The translations under genes were made by a program, and so were the position numbers. From Harmonia axyridis (lineage: Eukaryota; Arthropoda; Insecta; Coleoptera; Coccinellidae), in contig NC_059508.1 in NCBI RefSeq assembly GCF_914767665.1, positions 28,209,501 to 28,273,500 on the forward strand: a stretch of 64,000 nucleotides of DNA. The letters run 5' to 3'. The notes under the pieces were generated by a model. The model searched no databases, was not told where the DNA came from, and saw nothing but the letters and a program-made list of their open reading frames with translations. This document shows, one piece after another, positions 23,871 to 34,528 of the stretch; positions within the stretch are counted from its first letter, which is position 1; each line of letters opens with the position of its first letter.

Positions 23871-23934
23871 ATTTTAAAAGATTAAATTTTAAAGCTGGTT
23901 TACAAGACCAGTATTTTTATTAAATTATTAAAAT
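23871..23934 (-). tRNA. trnT: tRNA-Thr (anticodon TGT), mitochondrial
   Basis: The minus-strand cloverleaf has anticodon loop CTTGTAA and acceptor ATTTTAA/TTAAAAT. It directly precedes nad4L on the opposite strand. Confidence 0.88.
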
Positions 23935-24213
23935 ATGGAAATAATTTTTTTAAGTATTTTTATTTTTAGAATTTTAAATTTTTTCATTAATCGAAAACAT
24001 TTATTAATAACAGTGCTTAGATTAGAATTAGTAATTTCAACTTTATTTATAATAATATATTTTTATTTATCTTATTTTAGTTATGAATTTTATTTTGTAG
24101 TAATTTTTTTAACTATAAGTGTTTGTGAAAGAGTTTTGGGATTATCTTTATTAGTGTCAATGATTCGTTCTTATGGAAATGATTATTTTAATTCATTAAA
24201 TATTTTATGATAA
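23935..24213 (+). CDS. nad4L: NADH dehydrogenase subunit 4L, intact frame
   Basis: ATG 23935 to TAA 24211-24213, about 92 residues with TGA read as Trp. It has the usual ND4L motif SLELVISTLF followed by FLTMSVCES in the mitochondrial code. It overlaps nad4 by seven bases (ATGATAA), the normal insect junction. No lesion is visible, but in a nuclear copy it would not be expressed under the nuclear code. Confidence 0.92.
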
Positions 24214-25525
24214 TAGTAATAATATTAGTATTTATGATTCCTTTATGTTTTTTAAATAAATTTTGATTGATTAAAAATTATTTAATTTTAATAAGAATTT
24301 GATTTTTTTCAAAAATTTCTTTTTTATTTTTTAGTTCATTAAATTTTTTTATAGGTATAGATTTTTTATCATATTTTTTGTTATTATTAAGGTTTTGAAT
24401 TTCTTTTTTAATATTTATAGCTAGAGAAAAACTTTTAATTCAAAAGATTTTAGTGAGTTATTTAGTATTTTATTATTATTATTATTGCTTTTTTTATTAT
24501 TAACTTTTTCTTCTATAAATATATTTTTATTTTATATATTTTTTGAGGCTAGGTTAATTCCAATTTTGATTTTAATTTTAGGTTGAGGATATCAGCCTGA
24601 ACGTATTCAAGCTGGTATATATATATTTTTTTATACAATTATAGCTTCTTTACCAATAATATTATTTATTTTTATTTATTATTCAAATTTTAAAACATTA
24701 GATTTGACTTATATTAATGTAAATTTATTTAGTTTTATTTTATATTTTATAATAATAATAGTATTTTTAGTTAAAATACCGATATTTTTATTTCATTAAT
24801 GATTGCCTAAAGCACATGTAGAAGCTTCAGTTGCTGGGTCTATAATATTAGCAGGAGTGATACTAAAGTTAGGAAGATACGGACTTATTCGGTTTTTAAT
24901 TATATTTATATATCTAGGAGTTAAGGTTAATTTTTTTTTAATTAATTTATCTTTAATAGGAGGGATTTTAGTTTCTTTAAGTTGTTTACGTCAAAAGATA
25001 TAAAATCTTTAATTGCTTATTCTTCAGTTGTTCATATAGGGCTTTTATTGTCAGGTTTATTAACATTTAATTCTTGAGGAATTACTTGATCTTTAATAAT
25101 AATATTAGCTCATGGTTGTTGTTCTTCAGGATTATTTGTTTTAGTAAATATAAATTATGAACGTATTGTTAGTCGAAGCATTTTTATTAATAAAGGTTTA
25201 ATTGATATTGTACCTTTTTTATCTTTATGGTGATTTTTGTTAGTAATTAGAAATATAGCTGCACCTCCTTCTTCAAATTTGTTAAGAGAAATCTTGTTAA
25301 TTAATAGTTTAATTAATTATTCTCATATTTGTATATTTATATTAAAAATTATAACTTTTTTGAGAGCTTCATATAGTTTGTATTTATATTCTTTTAGTCA
25401 ACACGGAAAATTTTACAGAAGATTATATTTTTTTGAATTAATTTCTTATCGAGAATTAATTTTATTATTAATGCATTGGGTTCCTTTAAATTTAATTTTA
25501 TTGAAAAGAGATTTATTTTTCTTAT
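24207..25525 (+). pseudogene. nad4: NADH dehydrogenase subunit 4, broken
   Basis: Starts ATG 24207 inside the nad4L stop. Family landmarks include WGYQPERIQAG near 24585, WLPKAHVEAS near 24803 and LAYSSVVHMG-like sequence near 25020. Three lesions are visible: a frame change around 24460-24480 in a TAT/TTA repeat, an in-frame TAA at 24797-24799 where the invariant Leu of FHLWLPK should be, and a one-base loss near 24993 (CAAAAGATATAAA). The end is set by trnH. Proton-pumping subunit of complex I. Confidence 0.9.
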
Positions 25526-25587
25526 ACTTAAATAGTTTATATAAAATATTGATTTATGGAGTCAATGAAGTTACTTTAACTTTAAGT
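25526..25587 (+). tRNA. trnH: tRNA-His, with altered anticodon ATG
   Basis: A perfect 7-bp acceptor (ACTTAAA/TTTAAGT) and anticodon stem TTGAT/GTCAA. The loop TTATGGA gives ATG where GTG is expected, i.e. G34 to A. It lies between nad4 and nad5 as usual. Confidence 0.85.
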
Positions 25588-27288
25588 AATATCTTTTTGT
25601 GTAATTTTTTCTAGATTAATACTTAGGTTTTTTTTTTTTTTTTTATTTAAGATTATTTTTACTTAATACAGGAAAGGTTCATTTTATTGAGTGAAGAATT
25701 TTTAGTTTAAATTCAATAGAAGTAGAAATATTAATTCTTTTAGATTGAATATCCTTATTATTTGTTTCTTTTGTTTTATTTATTTCTACAATAGTAATTT
25801 TTTATAGAAAATCTTATATATCTAAGGATTTATCTATTAATCGTTTTATCATATTAGTTTTTATATTTGTTCTTTCTATATTATTAATAATTTTAAGTCC
25901 AAATTTAATTTCAATTTTATTGGGTTGAGATGGGTTAGGATTAGTTTCTTATTGTTTAGTGATTTATTATCAAAATGTAAAATCTTATTCAGCTGGTATA
26001 TTAACAGCTTTATCTAATCGAGTAGGAGACGCGATATCAATAATTTCTATTGCTTGGATAATAAATTTTGGAAGATGGAATTTTATATTATATATTGATT
26101 ATTATTATAGAGATAAAAGAATAATAATTGTAGGTTTGTTAATTATTATGGCTGCTTTAACTAAAAGTGCACAAATTCCTTTTTCAGCTTGATTACCAGC
26201 AGCTATAGCTGCTCCTACTCCTGTTTCAGCATTAGTACATTCTTCAACTTTAGTAACAGCAGGGGTTTATTTATTAATTCGATTTCATTTATTATTGGAA
26301 AATTATTCTTTTGTGTTAATATTCATTGGATTGATAACAATATTAATTTCAGGTTCAGCGGCTAATTTTGAATATGATTTAAAAAAAATTATTGCTTTAT
26401 CAACTTTAAGTCAGTTAGGTTTAATAGTTACTATTTTAAGATAAGGTTTATATGAATTAGCTTTTTTTCATTTATTAATTCATGCTTTATTTAAAGCTTT
26501 ATTATTTATATGTGCAGGTAATTTTATTCATTTAATAGGAGAATGTCAAGATATTCGTTTAGTTTATAAAACTTCTATAACTGTAATATATTTTAAAGTA
26601 AGAAATTTATCATTATGTGGGATTCCCTTTTTTTCTGGATTTTACTCAAAAGATTTAATTATAGAGGTTTATTCTATGTCAAGATTAAATATCTCAATTT
26701 ATTTTATTATATTAATTTCTTTAACATTAACAGTTTCTTATACAGTGCGTTTATTGAATTATTTAATATTTACAGATTATTGTGGGTTTAGAATAAATAG
26801 AACTGAAGAATTAAGAGATGAAATAGTTTATAGAATAGGATTTATATTTATTATTGTATTATTTTCAGGAACGGTTCTTATATGATTTATATTTAAGGAT
26901 ATTAATTTAGTTGTATTACCTTTTTTTATGAAAATTTTAATTTTAATTATAGTAATAATTGGGGTAATTATAGGTTTTGAGATTTCTTTATTAAAATTAA
27001 ATTATAATTTAATTTTTTCTAATTTAATAAAAATTTTAATTTTTTTAGTATTAATATGGAATTTGCCTTATATTTCAACTTTTGGAATAAATTATTTTTT
27101 TATTTATTTAGGAATACTAAATTATAAATTTTTAGATCAAGGTTGATCAGAGTTCTTAGGAAGCCAGGGTTTATTCAAATTTTTTTTAAAAATTTCTGTT
27201 TTATTTCAGTATATTTTTAAAAATAGTTTAAAGATTTATATAATAATATTTTTAATTTGGATTATTTTGTTATTGATTTATATATTCT
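25588..27288 (+). pseudogene. nad5: NADH dehydrogenase subunit 5, one premature stop
   Basis: About 567 codons in one frame in the mitochondrial code, ending at an incomplete stop against trnF. Landmarks are [44 protein letters not shown] and LAFFHLLIHALFKALLFM. The only lesion I see is TAA at 26442-26444 (ILS-stop-GLYEL). Many internal TGA codons are Trp, which is why the frame appears fragmented under the standard code. Membrane-arm subunit of complex I. Confidence 0.92.
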
Positions 27289-27352
27289 ACTTAAATAGCT
27301 TAATAGAGCGCAATATTGAAGATATTGAGGTAAATTAAAATATTTTTTAAGT
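27289..27352 (+). tRNA. trnF: tRNA-Phe (anticodon GAA), mitochondrial
   Basis: Acceptor ACTTAAA/TTTAAGT and loop TTGAAGA with GAA. It directly follows nad5. Confidence 0.9.
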
Positions 27353-27415
27353 ATTTATAAGAATTAATCTTTTTTTATAATGAAAATATAATGTTTTAGA
27401 TGAACTATATAAATA
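27353..27415 (-). tRNA. trnE: tRNA-Glu (anticodon TTC), mitochondrial
   Basis: Minus strand: ATTTATA/TATAAAT acceptor and loop TTTTCAT giving TTC. Confidence 0.87.
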
Positions 27416-27470
27416 GAAATATTAACAAATTGCTATATATTAAGTTAGAAGCTTAAATTTTTATATTTCT
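27415..27470 (-). tRNA. trnS1: tRNA-Ser(AGN) (anticodon TCT), D-arm-poor
   Basis: The anticodon stem TTAAG/CTTAA frames loop CTTCTAA, giving TCT in place of the more general GCT. TCT is common in polyphagan beetles, which hints at the host order. The D arm is reduced, as in most animals. Confidence 0.82.
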
Positions 27471-27534
27471 TTAATTGGAGAGTTTCTCATTGGAATCATT
27501 AATAGTGACTTACCTCTAGTTTGGTTTCAATTAA
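27471..27534 (-). tRNA. trnN: tRNA-Asn, with altered anticodon ATT
   Basis: Acceptor TTAATTG/CAATTAA. The anticodon stem AGTCA/TGATT encloses CTATTAA, giving ATT where GTT is expected (G34 to A). Confidence 0.82.
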
Positions 27535-27595
27535 ATAAGGAATTTAAATTCAAATTTTTAGGTCGGAACTAAATGCAATATTTTGCTTCTTATTT
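27534..27595 (-). tRNA. trnR: tRNA-Arg, with altered anticodon CCG
   Basis: Acceptor AAATAAG/CTTATTT. The stem TTTAG/CTAAA encloses TTCCGAC, giving CCG where insects have TCG (T34 to C). Confidence 0.8.
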
Positions 27596-27657
27596 AAGAT
27601 AAACTGAAAAACAGTATCTTTTAAATGCAAATTAAATGTTAATTTAACTATTATCCT
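27596..27657 (-). tRNA. trnA: tRNA-Ala (anticodon TGC), mitochondrial
   Basis: Acceptor AGGATAA/TTATCTT and loop TTTGCAT with TGC. Overlaps the nad3 stop by two bases. Confidence 0.87.
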
Positions 27658-28006
27658 ATAAAGATCAGTTTAAGGCTCCTTGTTTTCATTCATGGTATAA
27701 ACCTAAAATTAAGATTGCCATGAATATAAAAAATATAATGCTAATAATTATAATATTAGAATATTTTATTCTATAAATAAAAGGGATAATGAGGGTAATT
27801 TCTACATCAAAAATTAAAAAGATTAAAGCGATTAAAAAAGAGTGAATTGAGAATGGTAGGCGTGCAGAATTTTTAGGGTCAAATCCGCATTCAAAGGGAG
27901 AACTTTTTTCTCGATCTTTAAATGTTTTTATTGAAATATAATTTGCAATAATTATTAAAATTATTATAATTCTAAAAATTATCAAAATTAAAGATGAAAT
28001 TAAGAA
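27656..28006 (-). CDS. nad3: NADH dehydrogenase subunit 3, intact frame
   Basis: 117 codons from ATT 28006 to TAG 27656 in the mitochondrial code, a usual insect length. It contains KSSPFECGFDP and LPFSIHSFLIALIFLIFDVE, diagnostic for ND3. No stop or frameshift is seen. Between trnG and trnA as in the ancestral order. Confidence 0.93.
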
Positions 28007-28010
28007 TATT

Positions 28011-28071
28011 ATCTATACTTTTAAAAGATTTTTTGATTGGAAATCAAATGTAATATTTATACTATATAGAT
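28011..28071 (-). tRNA. trnG: tRNA-Gly (anticodon TCC), mitochondrial
   Basis: Acceptor ATCTATA/TATAGAT and loop TTTCCAA with TCC, between cox3 and nad3. Confidence 0.87.
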
Positions 28072-28852
28072 ATCTACCTCATCAATAAATAGATATATAT
28101 AGGAATAGTCATACTACGTCTACAAAATGTCAATATCATGCTGCTGCTTCGAATCCAAAATGGTGATTGTTTCTAAAATGATTAAAGTTTAATCGAGTTA
28201 AACATACTAAAAGAAAAATAGAACCAATAATTACATGTAAACCATGGAATCCTGTAGCTATAAAGAATGTTCTTCCATAAACTGAATCGGCTATAGAAAA
28301 TGGGGCTTCTAAATATTCAATTCCTTGTAGTAAAGAAAAATATATTCCTAGTAAAACAGTAATAATTAATCTTTGAAATGTTTGATTAAAATTATTTTCT
28401 ATTAATCTATGGTGGGCTCAAGTTACACTTAGGCCTGATCTTAATAGAATAATAGTGTTTAATAATGGGATTTCATTAGGATTAAAGGTATTAATTCCTT
28501 TTTGAGGTCAAGTTATTCCTAATTCGATAGAAGGAGATAATCTTATATGATAAAATCTTCAAAAAAAACTAACAAAGAAAAAAATCTCTGAGGTAATAAA
28601 TAAAATTATTCCTCATCGTAAACCAAAAGATACTAAAAGAGTGTGGTTTCCTTGAAAAGTTCTTTCTCGAATCACATCTCGTCATCATTGAAATATAATT
28701 AGTAAAAGAATTAAATTTCTTAAAATAAATAAATTTGAGTTAAAAAGATGGAATCATTTAATTATTCCTATTATTGCAGTTATAGCTCTAAAAGCTCCTA
28801 AAATTGGTCAAGGTCTATAATCTACTAAATGAAATGGGTGATTTTTTATCAT
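28072..28852 (-). CDS. cox3: Cytochrome c oxidase subunit III
   Basis: Starts ATG 28850-28852 (MMKNHPFHLVDYSPWP) right after atp6 and ends with an incomplete T stop against trnG. 781 bp is 260 codons plus T. The segments I translated (TSEIFFFVSFFW, FEAAAWYWHFVDVVWLFLY) are in frame under the mitochondrial code with TGA as Trp. I did not verify every codon. Complex IV core subunit. Confidence 0.92.
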
Positions 28853-29510
28853 AATTATTTTCTCTAGAATAAAGAGTTCTAAGGATAGCAAAAACATAAG
28901 ATTGAATTAAAGCTACTGCTGATTCTAATAAAATTAGTATAAATTGAATTAGAATAATTAATAAAATAAGCAAATTTACTATAGGACCAGTGTTTCCTAA
29001 AAGAGTTAATAAAAGGTGTCCTGCAATTATATTAGCTGATAAACGAATAGCGAGAGTTCCAGGACGAATAATATTTCTAATTGTTTCAATACATACTATA
29101 AAAGGTATTAAAATAGTAGGAGTTCCTTGGGGCATTAGATGAGCAAATGAGTGATAAGTGTGGCTAATTCAACTATTTAATATAAATCTTAACCATAAAG
29201 GTAAAGCTAGGGATAGAGTAAAAATTATATGACTTGAGCCTGTAAAAATGTAAGGAAATAACCCTATTAAGTTATTAATTATAATGAAGTAAAACAATAC
29301 AATAAATATTAAAGTATTATTTTTTTTTGTAATGATTTTGAATTCTTTATGTAGAGTAATTAATATATTTTGAATTAAAAAGTTAAATCGATTAGGAATT
29401 AGTCAGAATATAGAAGGAATAAATGAAAAACTAATAATTATTCTTAGTCAATTTAAAGGTAATATAAAATAAGATGAAGGATCAAAAGAAGAAAAAAGAT
29501 TTATTATCAT
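28853..29510 (-). CDS. atp6: ATP synthase subunit a
   Basis: ATG 29508-29510 lies within the atp8 stop overlap (ATGATAA). 658 bp is 219 codons plus T, the stop presumably completed by polyadenylation before the cox3 ATG. It contains RLSANMIAGHLLLTLLG and LESAVALIQSYVFAML in the mitochondrial code, conserved proton-channel helices. No lesion seen. Confidence 0.92.
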
Positions 29511-29655
29511 TTTCAAGAAAATTTTTTATTTAATAATTTAAAATTTTTAATGAAGATTTTTTATGAGAATAAAATATTTTAATGTTTAAAATAATAAATA
29601 AAAGTGTTATAAAAATATACAAGGAAAACCAATCTATAGGTATAGTTTGAGGAAT
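29504..29655 (-). pseudogene. atp8: ATP synthase subunit 8, frame broken near 3' end
   Basis: Starts ATT 29653-29655 with PQTMPMDWFSLY, the conserved N-terminus. The span is 152 bp, one short of a whole number of codons. An early TAA appears after ILNY, while the expected FSWKW-type end is in another frame, so one base has been lost in the A/T-rich segment near 29520-29540. Confidence 0.83.
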
Positions 29656-29718
29656 TAAAAATTATTCTAAGAATGATTTTAGTTTGACAAACTAATGTTA
29701 TAGGTTAACTAAATTTTT
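29656..29718 (-). tRNA. trnD: tRNA-Asp (anticodon GTC), mitochondrial
   Basis: Acceptor AAAAATT/AATTTTT and loop TTGTCAA with a normal GTC anticodon. Confidence 0.87.
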
Positions 29719-29788
29719 CATTAGAAGTAGTCGTTAATTACTATAAAGTGGTTTAAGAGACCAATACTTATCTTTCAGTCATCTAATG
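29719..29788 (-). tRNA. trnK: tRNA-Lys (anticodon CTT), mitochondrial
   Basis: Acceptor CATTAGA/TCTAATG and loop CTCTTAA with CTT, next to cox2. Confidence 0.87.
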
Positions 29789-30461
29789 AAAAATTTTCTA
29801 CCCATTTAATGAAATTTTGGGGAGAAATTCTTTCAATATAAATAGGTATAAATCTATGGTTTGCTCCACAAATTTCTGAACATTGGCCAAAAAAAATTCC
29901 AGTTCGATTTAAATTAAATCTAAGTTGATTTAATCGCCCTGGGGAGGCATCAACTTTTACTCCTGTTGAAGGAACTGTTCAAGAATGAATTACGTCAGAA
30001 GATGAAGTTAGAATACGAATATGAGAAAGATATGGTGAAATAGTTCGATTATCAACTTCTAGTAATCGAAAATTAAAAAGTTGATTATTATTAATTAAAT
30101 ATGAATCAAATTCAAGATTTTTAAAATCTATATATTCATAGGTTCAATATCATTGATGACCAATAGTTTTAATAGTAACTAAAGGGTTACGGATTTCATC
30201 AATTAAGTAAATTAATTTTAAAGAAGGAAAAGCAATAAAAATTGAAGTTAATGCTGGTATGATAGTTCAAATTGTTTCAATATTGTGTCCTTCTAATATA
30301 AAACGATGGTTATAAATATTTAATGTTAGTCTCATTATGGTATATGTTACAATACAAGTGATTATCATTAAGATCAAAAGGGCGTGATCATGAAAAAATC
30401 TTAATTGTTCAAGTAAATACGAAGCTCTGTCTAAAAATATATATGATTTTCAAGTCGCTAT
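29789..30461 (-). CDS. cox2: Cytochrome c oxidase subunit II
   Basis: From ATA 30461 (MATWKSYMFLDSAS in the mitochondrial code) to an incomplete T stop against trnK. 673 bp is 224 codons plus T, a normal insect length. It has the FFHDHALLI start helix and ends NFIKWVENF. The parts I read are in frame. Complex IV subunit carrying the CuA site. Confidence 0.9.
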
Positions 30462-30526
30462 TTCTAAAAAAAGGTAAATCTTTATAATTGGGGTTTAAAT
30501 CCAATGCACTAATCTGCCATATTAGA
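30462..30526 (-). tRNA. trnL2: tRNA-Leu(UUR) (anticodon TAA), mitochondrial
   Basis: It starts TCTAATATGGCAGATTAGTGC on the minus strand and its anticodon loop TTTAAAC gives TAA. It overlaps the cox1 stop, as is usual in insects. Confidence 0.87.
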
Positions 30527-30966
30527 ATTTTTGAGCTAAGATTGGTACTTCTGAATAAGAATGTTCATTAGGAGGAGAAAGTTGAAGTCATTCAATTAAA
30601 GAGGGTACATTAGAATTAAACTTTCTTAAACGTATTGAATAAAATCTTTCTCAAATAATTAAGATTATAAAGATTATTCTAAGAGAGGAAATTATAGATC
30701 CAATAGAAGAAATTTTATTTCATTTGTAATAAGCATCAGGATAATCTGAGTATCGTCGAGGTATCCCTCTTAGTCCCAAGAAGTGTTGAGGAAAAAATGT
30801 TAAGTTTACCCCAATAAATATAATTAAAAATTGGATTTGTAATAATTTATTGTTAAGATTGAATCCTGTAATTAAAGGGAATCAATGGATAAATCCTGGT
30901 ATAATGGCAAATACAGCTCCTATAGATAAAACGTAATGAAAATGAGCTACAACATAATAGGTGTCA
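30522..30966 (-). CDS. cox1: Cytochrome c oxidase subunit I, C-terminal third, cut by gap
   Basis: About 148 codons, from DTYYVVAHFHYVLSMGAVF through GLSGMPRRYSDYPDAYY to the stop TAA at 30522-30524. The upstream two-thirds is lost in the 200-N gap. The visible part is in frame in the mitochondrial code and includes the conserved His ligands in HFHY. Confidence 0.95.
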
Positions 30967-31166
30967 NNNNNNNNNNNNNNNNNNNNNNNNNNNNNNNNNN
31001 NNNNNNNNNNNNNNNNNNNNNNNNNNNNNNNNNNNNNNNNNNNNNNNNNNNNNNNNNNNNNNNNNNNNNNNNNNNNNNNNNNNNNNNNNNNNNNNNNNNN
31101 NNNNNNNNNNNNNNNNNNNNNNNNNNNNNNNNNNNNNNNNNNNNNNNNNNNNNNNNNNNNNNNNNN
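30967..31166. other. Assembly gap, 200 N
   Basis: Exactly 200 N, a conventional scaffold-gap length. The left side is cox1; the right side starts inside a P-element-like repeat. Nothing in the sequence shows that the two sides are truly adjacent. Confidence 0.98.
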
Positions 31167-32192
31167 ACGAAATCGTATTGCACAGATTTTCTTCCACTAA
31201 TAATCCAGGTTGTAATGACTTGCCTTCTTCTTTTTTCAAACAGTGCTGTGAGAAATACTCAAATAAACTAATCAATGTGTATTTGAAATTGATACAACTT
31301 TCAAGTTTCAAAATTTCTTCGATCAAAACCAATAACACAAACAGTGTTGCCACCTCAACTTCAACAGAATATGCTAGTGTAGTGTTCAAAAAAAGCTAGA
31401 AATATGCTATTTTTTTTTAATATGCTGAAAAAAAGGCTAGATATTTTCACTGTTTTTTTTCCTACATTTATGAATTACTATATATCAGTTAACTTGAATT
31501 TCACAAATTTGGAGGTCATATAGGCATCGAACTAATAATAATTATTAATTCTATGCATATAGGATATAACCACAGACTAACCAGACAATTCACTCTGCCG
31601 TTTTTAGGCACGGCGTTTCGTTGACCTTGAATTTCACTATGAACTACTGTAGTAAAAAATGACAAAGATAACCGAACTTCCCACTCTATCTAAAAGGTTC
31701 AAAACGCATGTGATTTGTCAGATTAACCCATTCAAATTTTTGAATTCACCCGACTGCTCAAAACAAAACTCAAACAACTAAAGAATTATCTCACCAAACA
31801 CCAAGAAAAAGAAAGTTGAGGCATCTAATTGAGGTAATATATAGTTAAATTTGGAGAATATATAGTCAATAAAAAAAACCTTATTTTTCAGTCAAAGGAA
31901 AATTAAATTAAAAGAATGAAATTTAAGACATTCAACCTCGAACAGTCTATTCAGGAAATAGACCCCCGCAAGGCACAACTATCTAAAGACAAATTCAAAA
32001 AGGCTTGTGATATTCATCTGCCAAATAGTTTTGGAAATATAGGCAAAATAATCAGTGATCTCAATGATAAAAATCTAAAAGGAAGAAGATATACCAAGGA
32101 ATTTAAACAGCATGCCCTTTCATTATATTATTCCGGGCCTAAAATTTATAAAAGAATGGTTGCCATATATAATTTTCCATCAGTATCTACAT
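31167..32192 (+). mobile_element. P-element/THAP9-like fragment, left arm of an inverted pair
   Basis: This arm is the reverse complement of segments between about 34150 and 35716. It is shorter because the part carrying the THAP-domain exon (about 34560-35120 in the other arm) is absent. Homology stops abruptly after ACATCAG at about 32192. The arm begins right at the scaffold gap. Confidence 0.8.
31916..32192 (+). pseudogene. P-element transposase HTH segment, left copy
   Basis: Encodes a segment with RRYTKEFKQHALSLYYSG and KMV-like continuation, the helix-turn-helix domain after the THAP zinc finger in P-element/THAP9 transposases. It differs from the right copy by few residues (Gly/Ala in FGNIGKII). 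After ACATCAG the frame leaves the homologous sequence, so only this exon survives. Confidence 0.75.
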
Positions 32193-33458
32193 CAGTTAAT
32201 GAAAATGACGGTTCTAAGAAAATAAATTTTATTTTGTTCTTGCTTGATTTAAAATATTAATCGCAAAAATTCTACATTCAAATATTTCTCTCAATGTAGG
32301 ATGCTGCTCGAGCTCTTCTTGCAATCATAGTCTGCCGTAAACAGAGGAGTCATTCATCAGTAAGACGAAAACGATTTTTTGAATCTCAGAGATACCAAGC
32401 AACCCTTAGAACATTAATGAGATTCTAAGAAGCAACCACTAGACGTTTTTTTTTAGAATCATGCTAGTATTCCAAGGAATTTCATTTTTGATACATACTT
32501 TCACACTCAGTTATTTTAGTATATTGTTAGAAGTGTGGTGTAATTTTTAATTCTTGAGGTGTACCTTTTTAAAGCTCTCAGAAATACTTTTGTTTTTTGA
32601 AAGTGTCTAAAATGAAATGTTAAATATGTCCTTTTCATTTCTGAAAATTATGAGGAATCCATATTAGTTTTCATTAGATATATTGCAATCTCTATCATTG
32701 ATTTGATTGCAACATTTCAAATTAATTATCAATTGTGCAGTGTTCCTCATCAGAGTTAGTAGCAGGCTCAATTAAATCTATACCAATTTGAATCAGTATC
32801 GAATAGAAATTGATTTTTAATATATGTTGTTTTGTTTAGTATCTAGTTGTTGATCTGTTGTGCATTTCTGAAAATTATGAGGAATCCATATTAGTTTTCA
32901 TTAGATATATTGCAATCTCTATCATTGATTTGATTGCAACATTTCAAATTAATTATCAATTGTGCAGTGTTCCTCATCAGAGTTAGTAGCAGGCTCAATT
33001 AAATCTATACCAATTTGAATCAGTATCGAATAGAAATTGATTTTTAATATATGTTGTTTTGTTTAGTATCTAGTTGTTGATCTGTTGTGCATTGATTGAA
33101 AAATTCGATGAGCCTGAATGTGTTATGTATGCTTTCGAAAGAAATATTTGTCAAAAAAAAATCATTAAATATGCTAAGAAATACAACACTAATGAATGAA
33201 TCCTATTTATTTGTTTTTTTTTATTTGATACAATATTACAAGTATGTATATAGTTTTTACTGCTTCAATTGTTCTACTTCATTGATCAATTCAGTTGACA
33301 CCATCTCTCATGAGCCATGAAACAAATAAAATATTGAGTGGAACAAAATATTGTTCAATATCAGTGATATACTTACAGGAGGGATTTACCCTCTGTCTAC
33401 ATCTCAAAAATCGAGATTTACCTTTATGCAGACGTTCTAAAACAAACTGTTCCAGTCA
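32193..33458. other. Spacer between inverted P-like arms; contains a 227-bp tandem duplication
   Basis: No coding frame of note. Bases 32636-32862 are repeated almost exactly at 32863-33089 (CATTTCTGAAAATTATGAGG starts each). The rest is AT-rich and may be 3' sequence of the minus-strand P-like copy. Confidence 0.6.
32636..33089. repeat. 227-bp tandem duplication (2 copies)
   Basis: Two adjacent near-identical copies, starting at 32636 and 32863. Confidence 0.92.
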
Positions 33459-33917
33459 TCATTTATTATTCAATATATGCAACTTTCTTGATTTATTATT
33501 TTTTCTTTTATTACTTTCAGCAGACTGGAAATTTTTCTTTGCATATTTTGCGATGTAATAAATTCTCATTCTTATAAATAAATGTATCAAATATAACTGA
33601 GGAAATTCAGGAGAAGGGTGTTCAAAAGGTATAATTCCCAATTTTTCAAATAACTGCTCAGCTGGTCTTCCTAATGCTACTGATGCTGTATTTTCTATCA
33701 ATGTTTTCTCCATCAATGAAATATATTGCACAAAAGAATCTTCTGGTGACAGCAATTTTCCATAGTTTCCTCCTCCTCTTCCATAATGAATAACATCCCC
33801 TAAATATATAAATCTTATTAACGAAAAAAATATTCGAAAGAAGTACCTTTTAAAGTGGCTAAACAAGTTGGTAGAATCCAATATTTGATTTGATCTTGAA
33901 TATTCTTCACAAATCAA
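33459..33917 (-). pseudogene. P-element/THAP9-like transposase C-terminal segment
   Basis: About 150 residues with PFEHPSPEFPQLYLIHLFIRMRIYYIAKYAK near the end, resembling the basic C-terminus of THAP9/P transposases, and ENTASVALGRPAEQLF upstream. It is in the same orientation as the right-arm exons, so it probably belongs to that copy. The catalytic RNase-H-like core is missing between this piece and the HTH exon. Confidence 0.6.
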
Positions 33918-34147
33918 GCAGGAATGCTTCTTGAGGCATTTTCGCAGGAGGTACCCACTGATGTAATGCTCAACATTTCTTGAAGGTAAATCATTGCTTC
34001 TGAAATCTGCATTTGTTATCTAGAAATAAATAACTAAACAAGAAGAACAACAAAACAATGATTCACTCACCAGGCATATTCAGAACATGCTTAAAAAATG
34101 AATCACCAAAAATAATATTGAATCAATTTAAGAGGTACATAAATCTG

Positions 34148-34467
34148 AAAAAGAAAATAATTTTCTGATGTAGATACTGATGGAAAATTATATATGGCAA
34201 CCATTCTTTTATAAATTTTAGGCCCGGAATAATATAATGAAAGGGCATGCTGTTTAAATTCCTTGGTATATCTTCTTCCTTTTAGATTTTTATCATTGAG
34301 ATCACTGATTATTTTGGCTATATTTCCAAAACTATTTGGCAGATGAATATCACAAGCCTTTTTGAATTTGTCTTTAGATAGTTGTGCCTTGCGGGGGTCT
34401 ATTTCCTGAATAGACTGTTCGAGGTTGAATGTCTTAAATTTCATTCTTTTAATTTCATTTTCCTTTG
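34148..34467 (-). pseudogene. P-element transposase HTH exon, right copy
   Basis: Follows a splice-acceptor-like TTATTTTTCAG near 34468-34478. Encodes KFKTFNLEQSIQEIDPRKAQ and the HTH segment KGRRYTKEFKQHALSLYYSG. Homology to the left copy ends after ACATCAG. Confidence 0.72.
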
Positions 34468-34528
34468 ACTGAAAAATAAGGTTTTTTTTATTGACTATAT
34501 ATTCTCCAAATTTAACTATATATCACCT

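Noticed and set aside
22685..26444. Reassignment of TAA to a sense codon
   Set aside because: Only four cases, at sites of a conserved hydrophobic residue, while TAA still ends cytb, nad4L and cox1. Mutation is simpler.
30936..31389. Frames running through the gap
   Set aside because: They consist of unknown residues from N bases joined to flanks.
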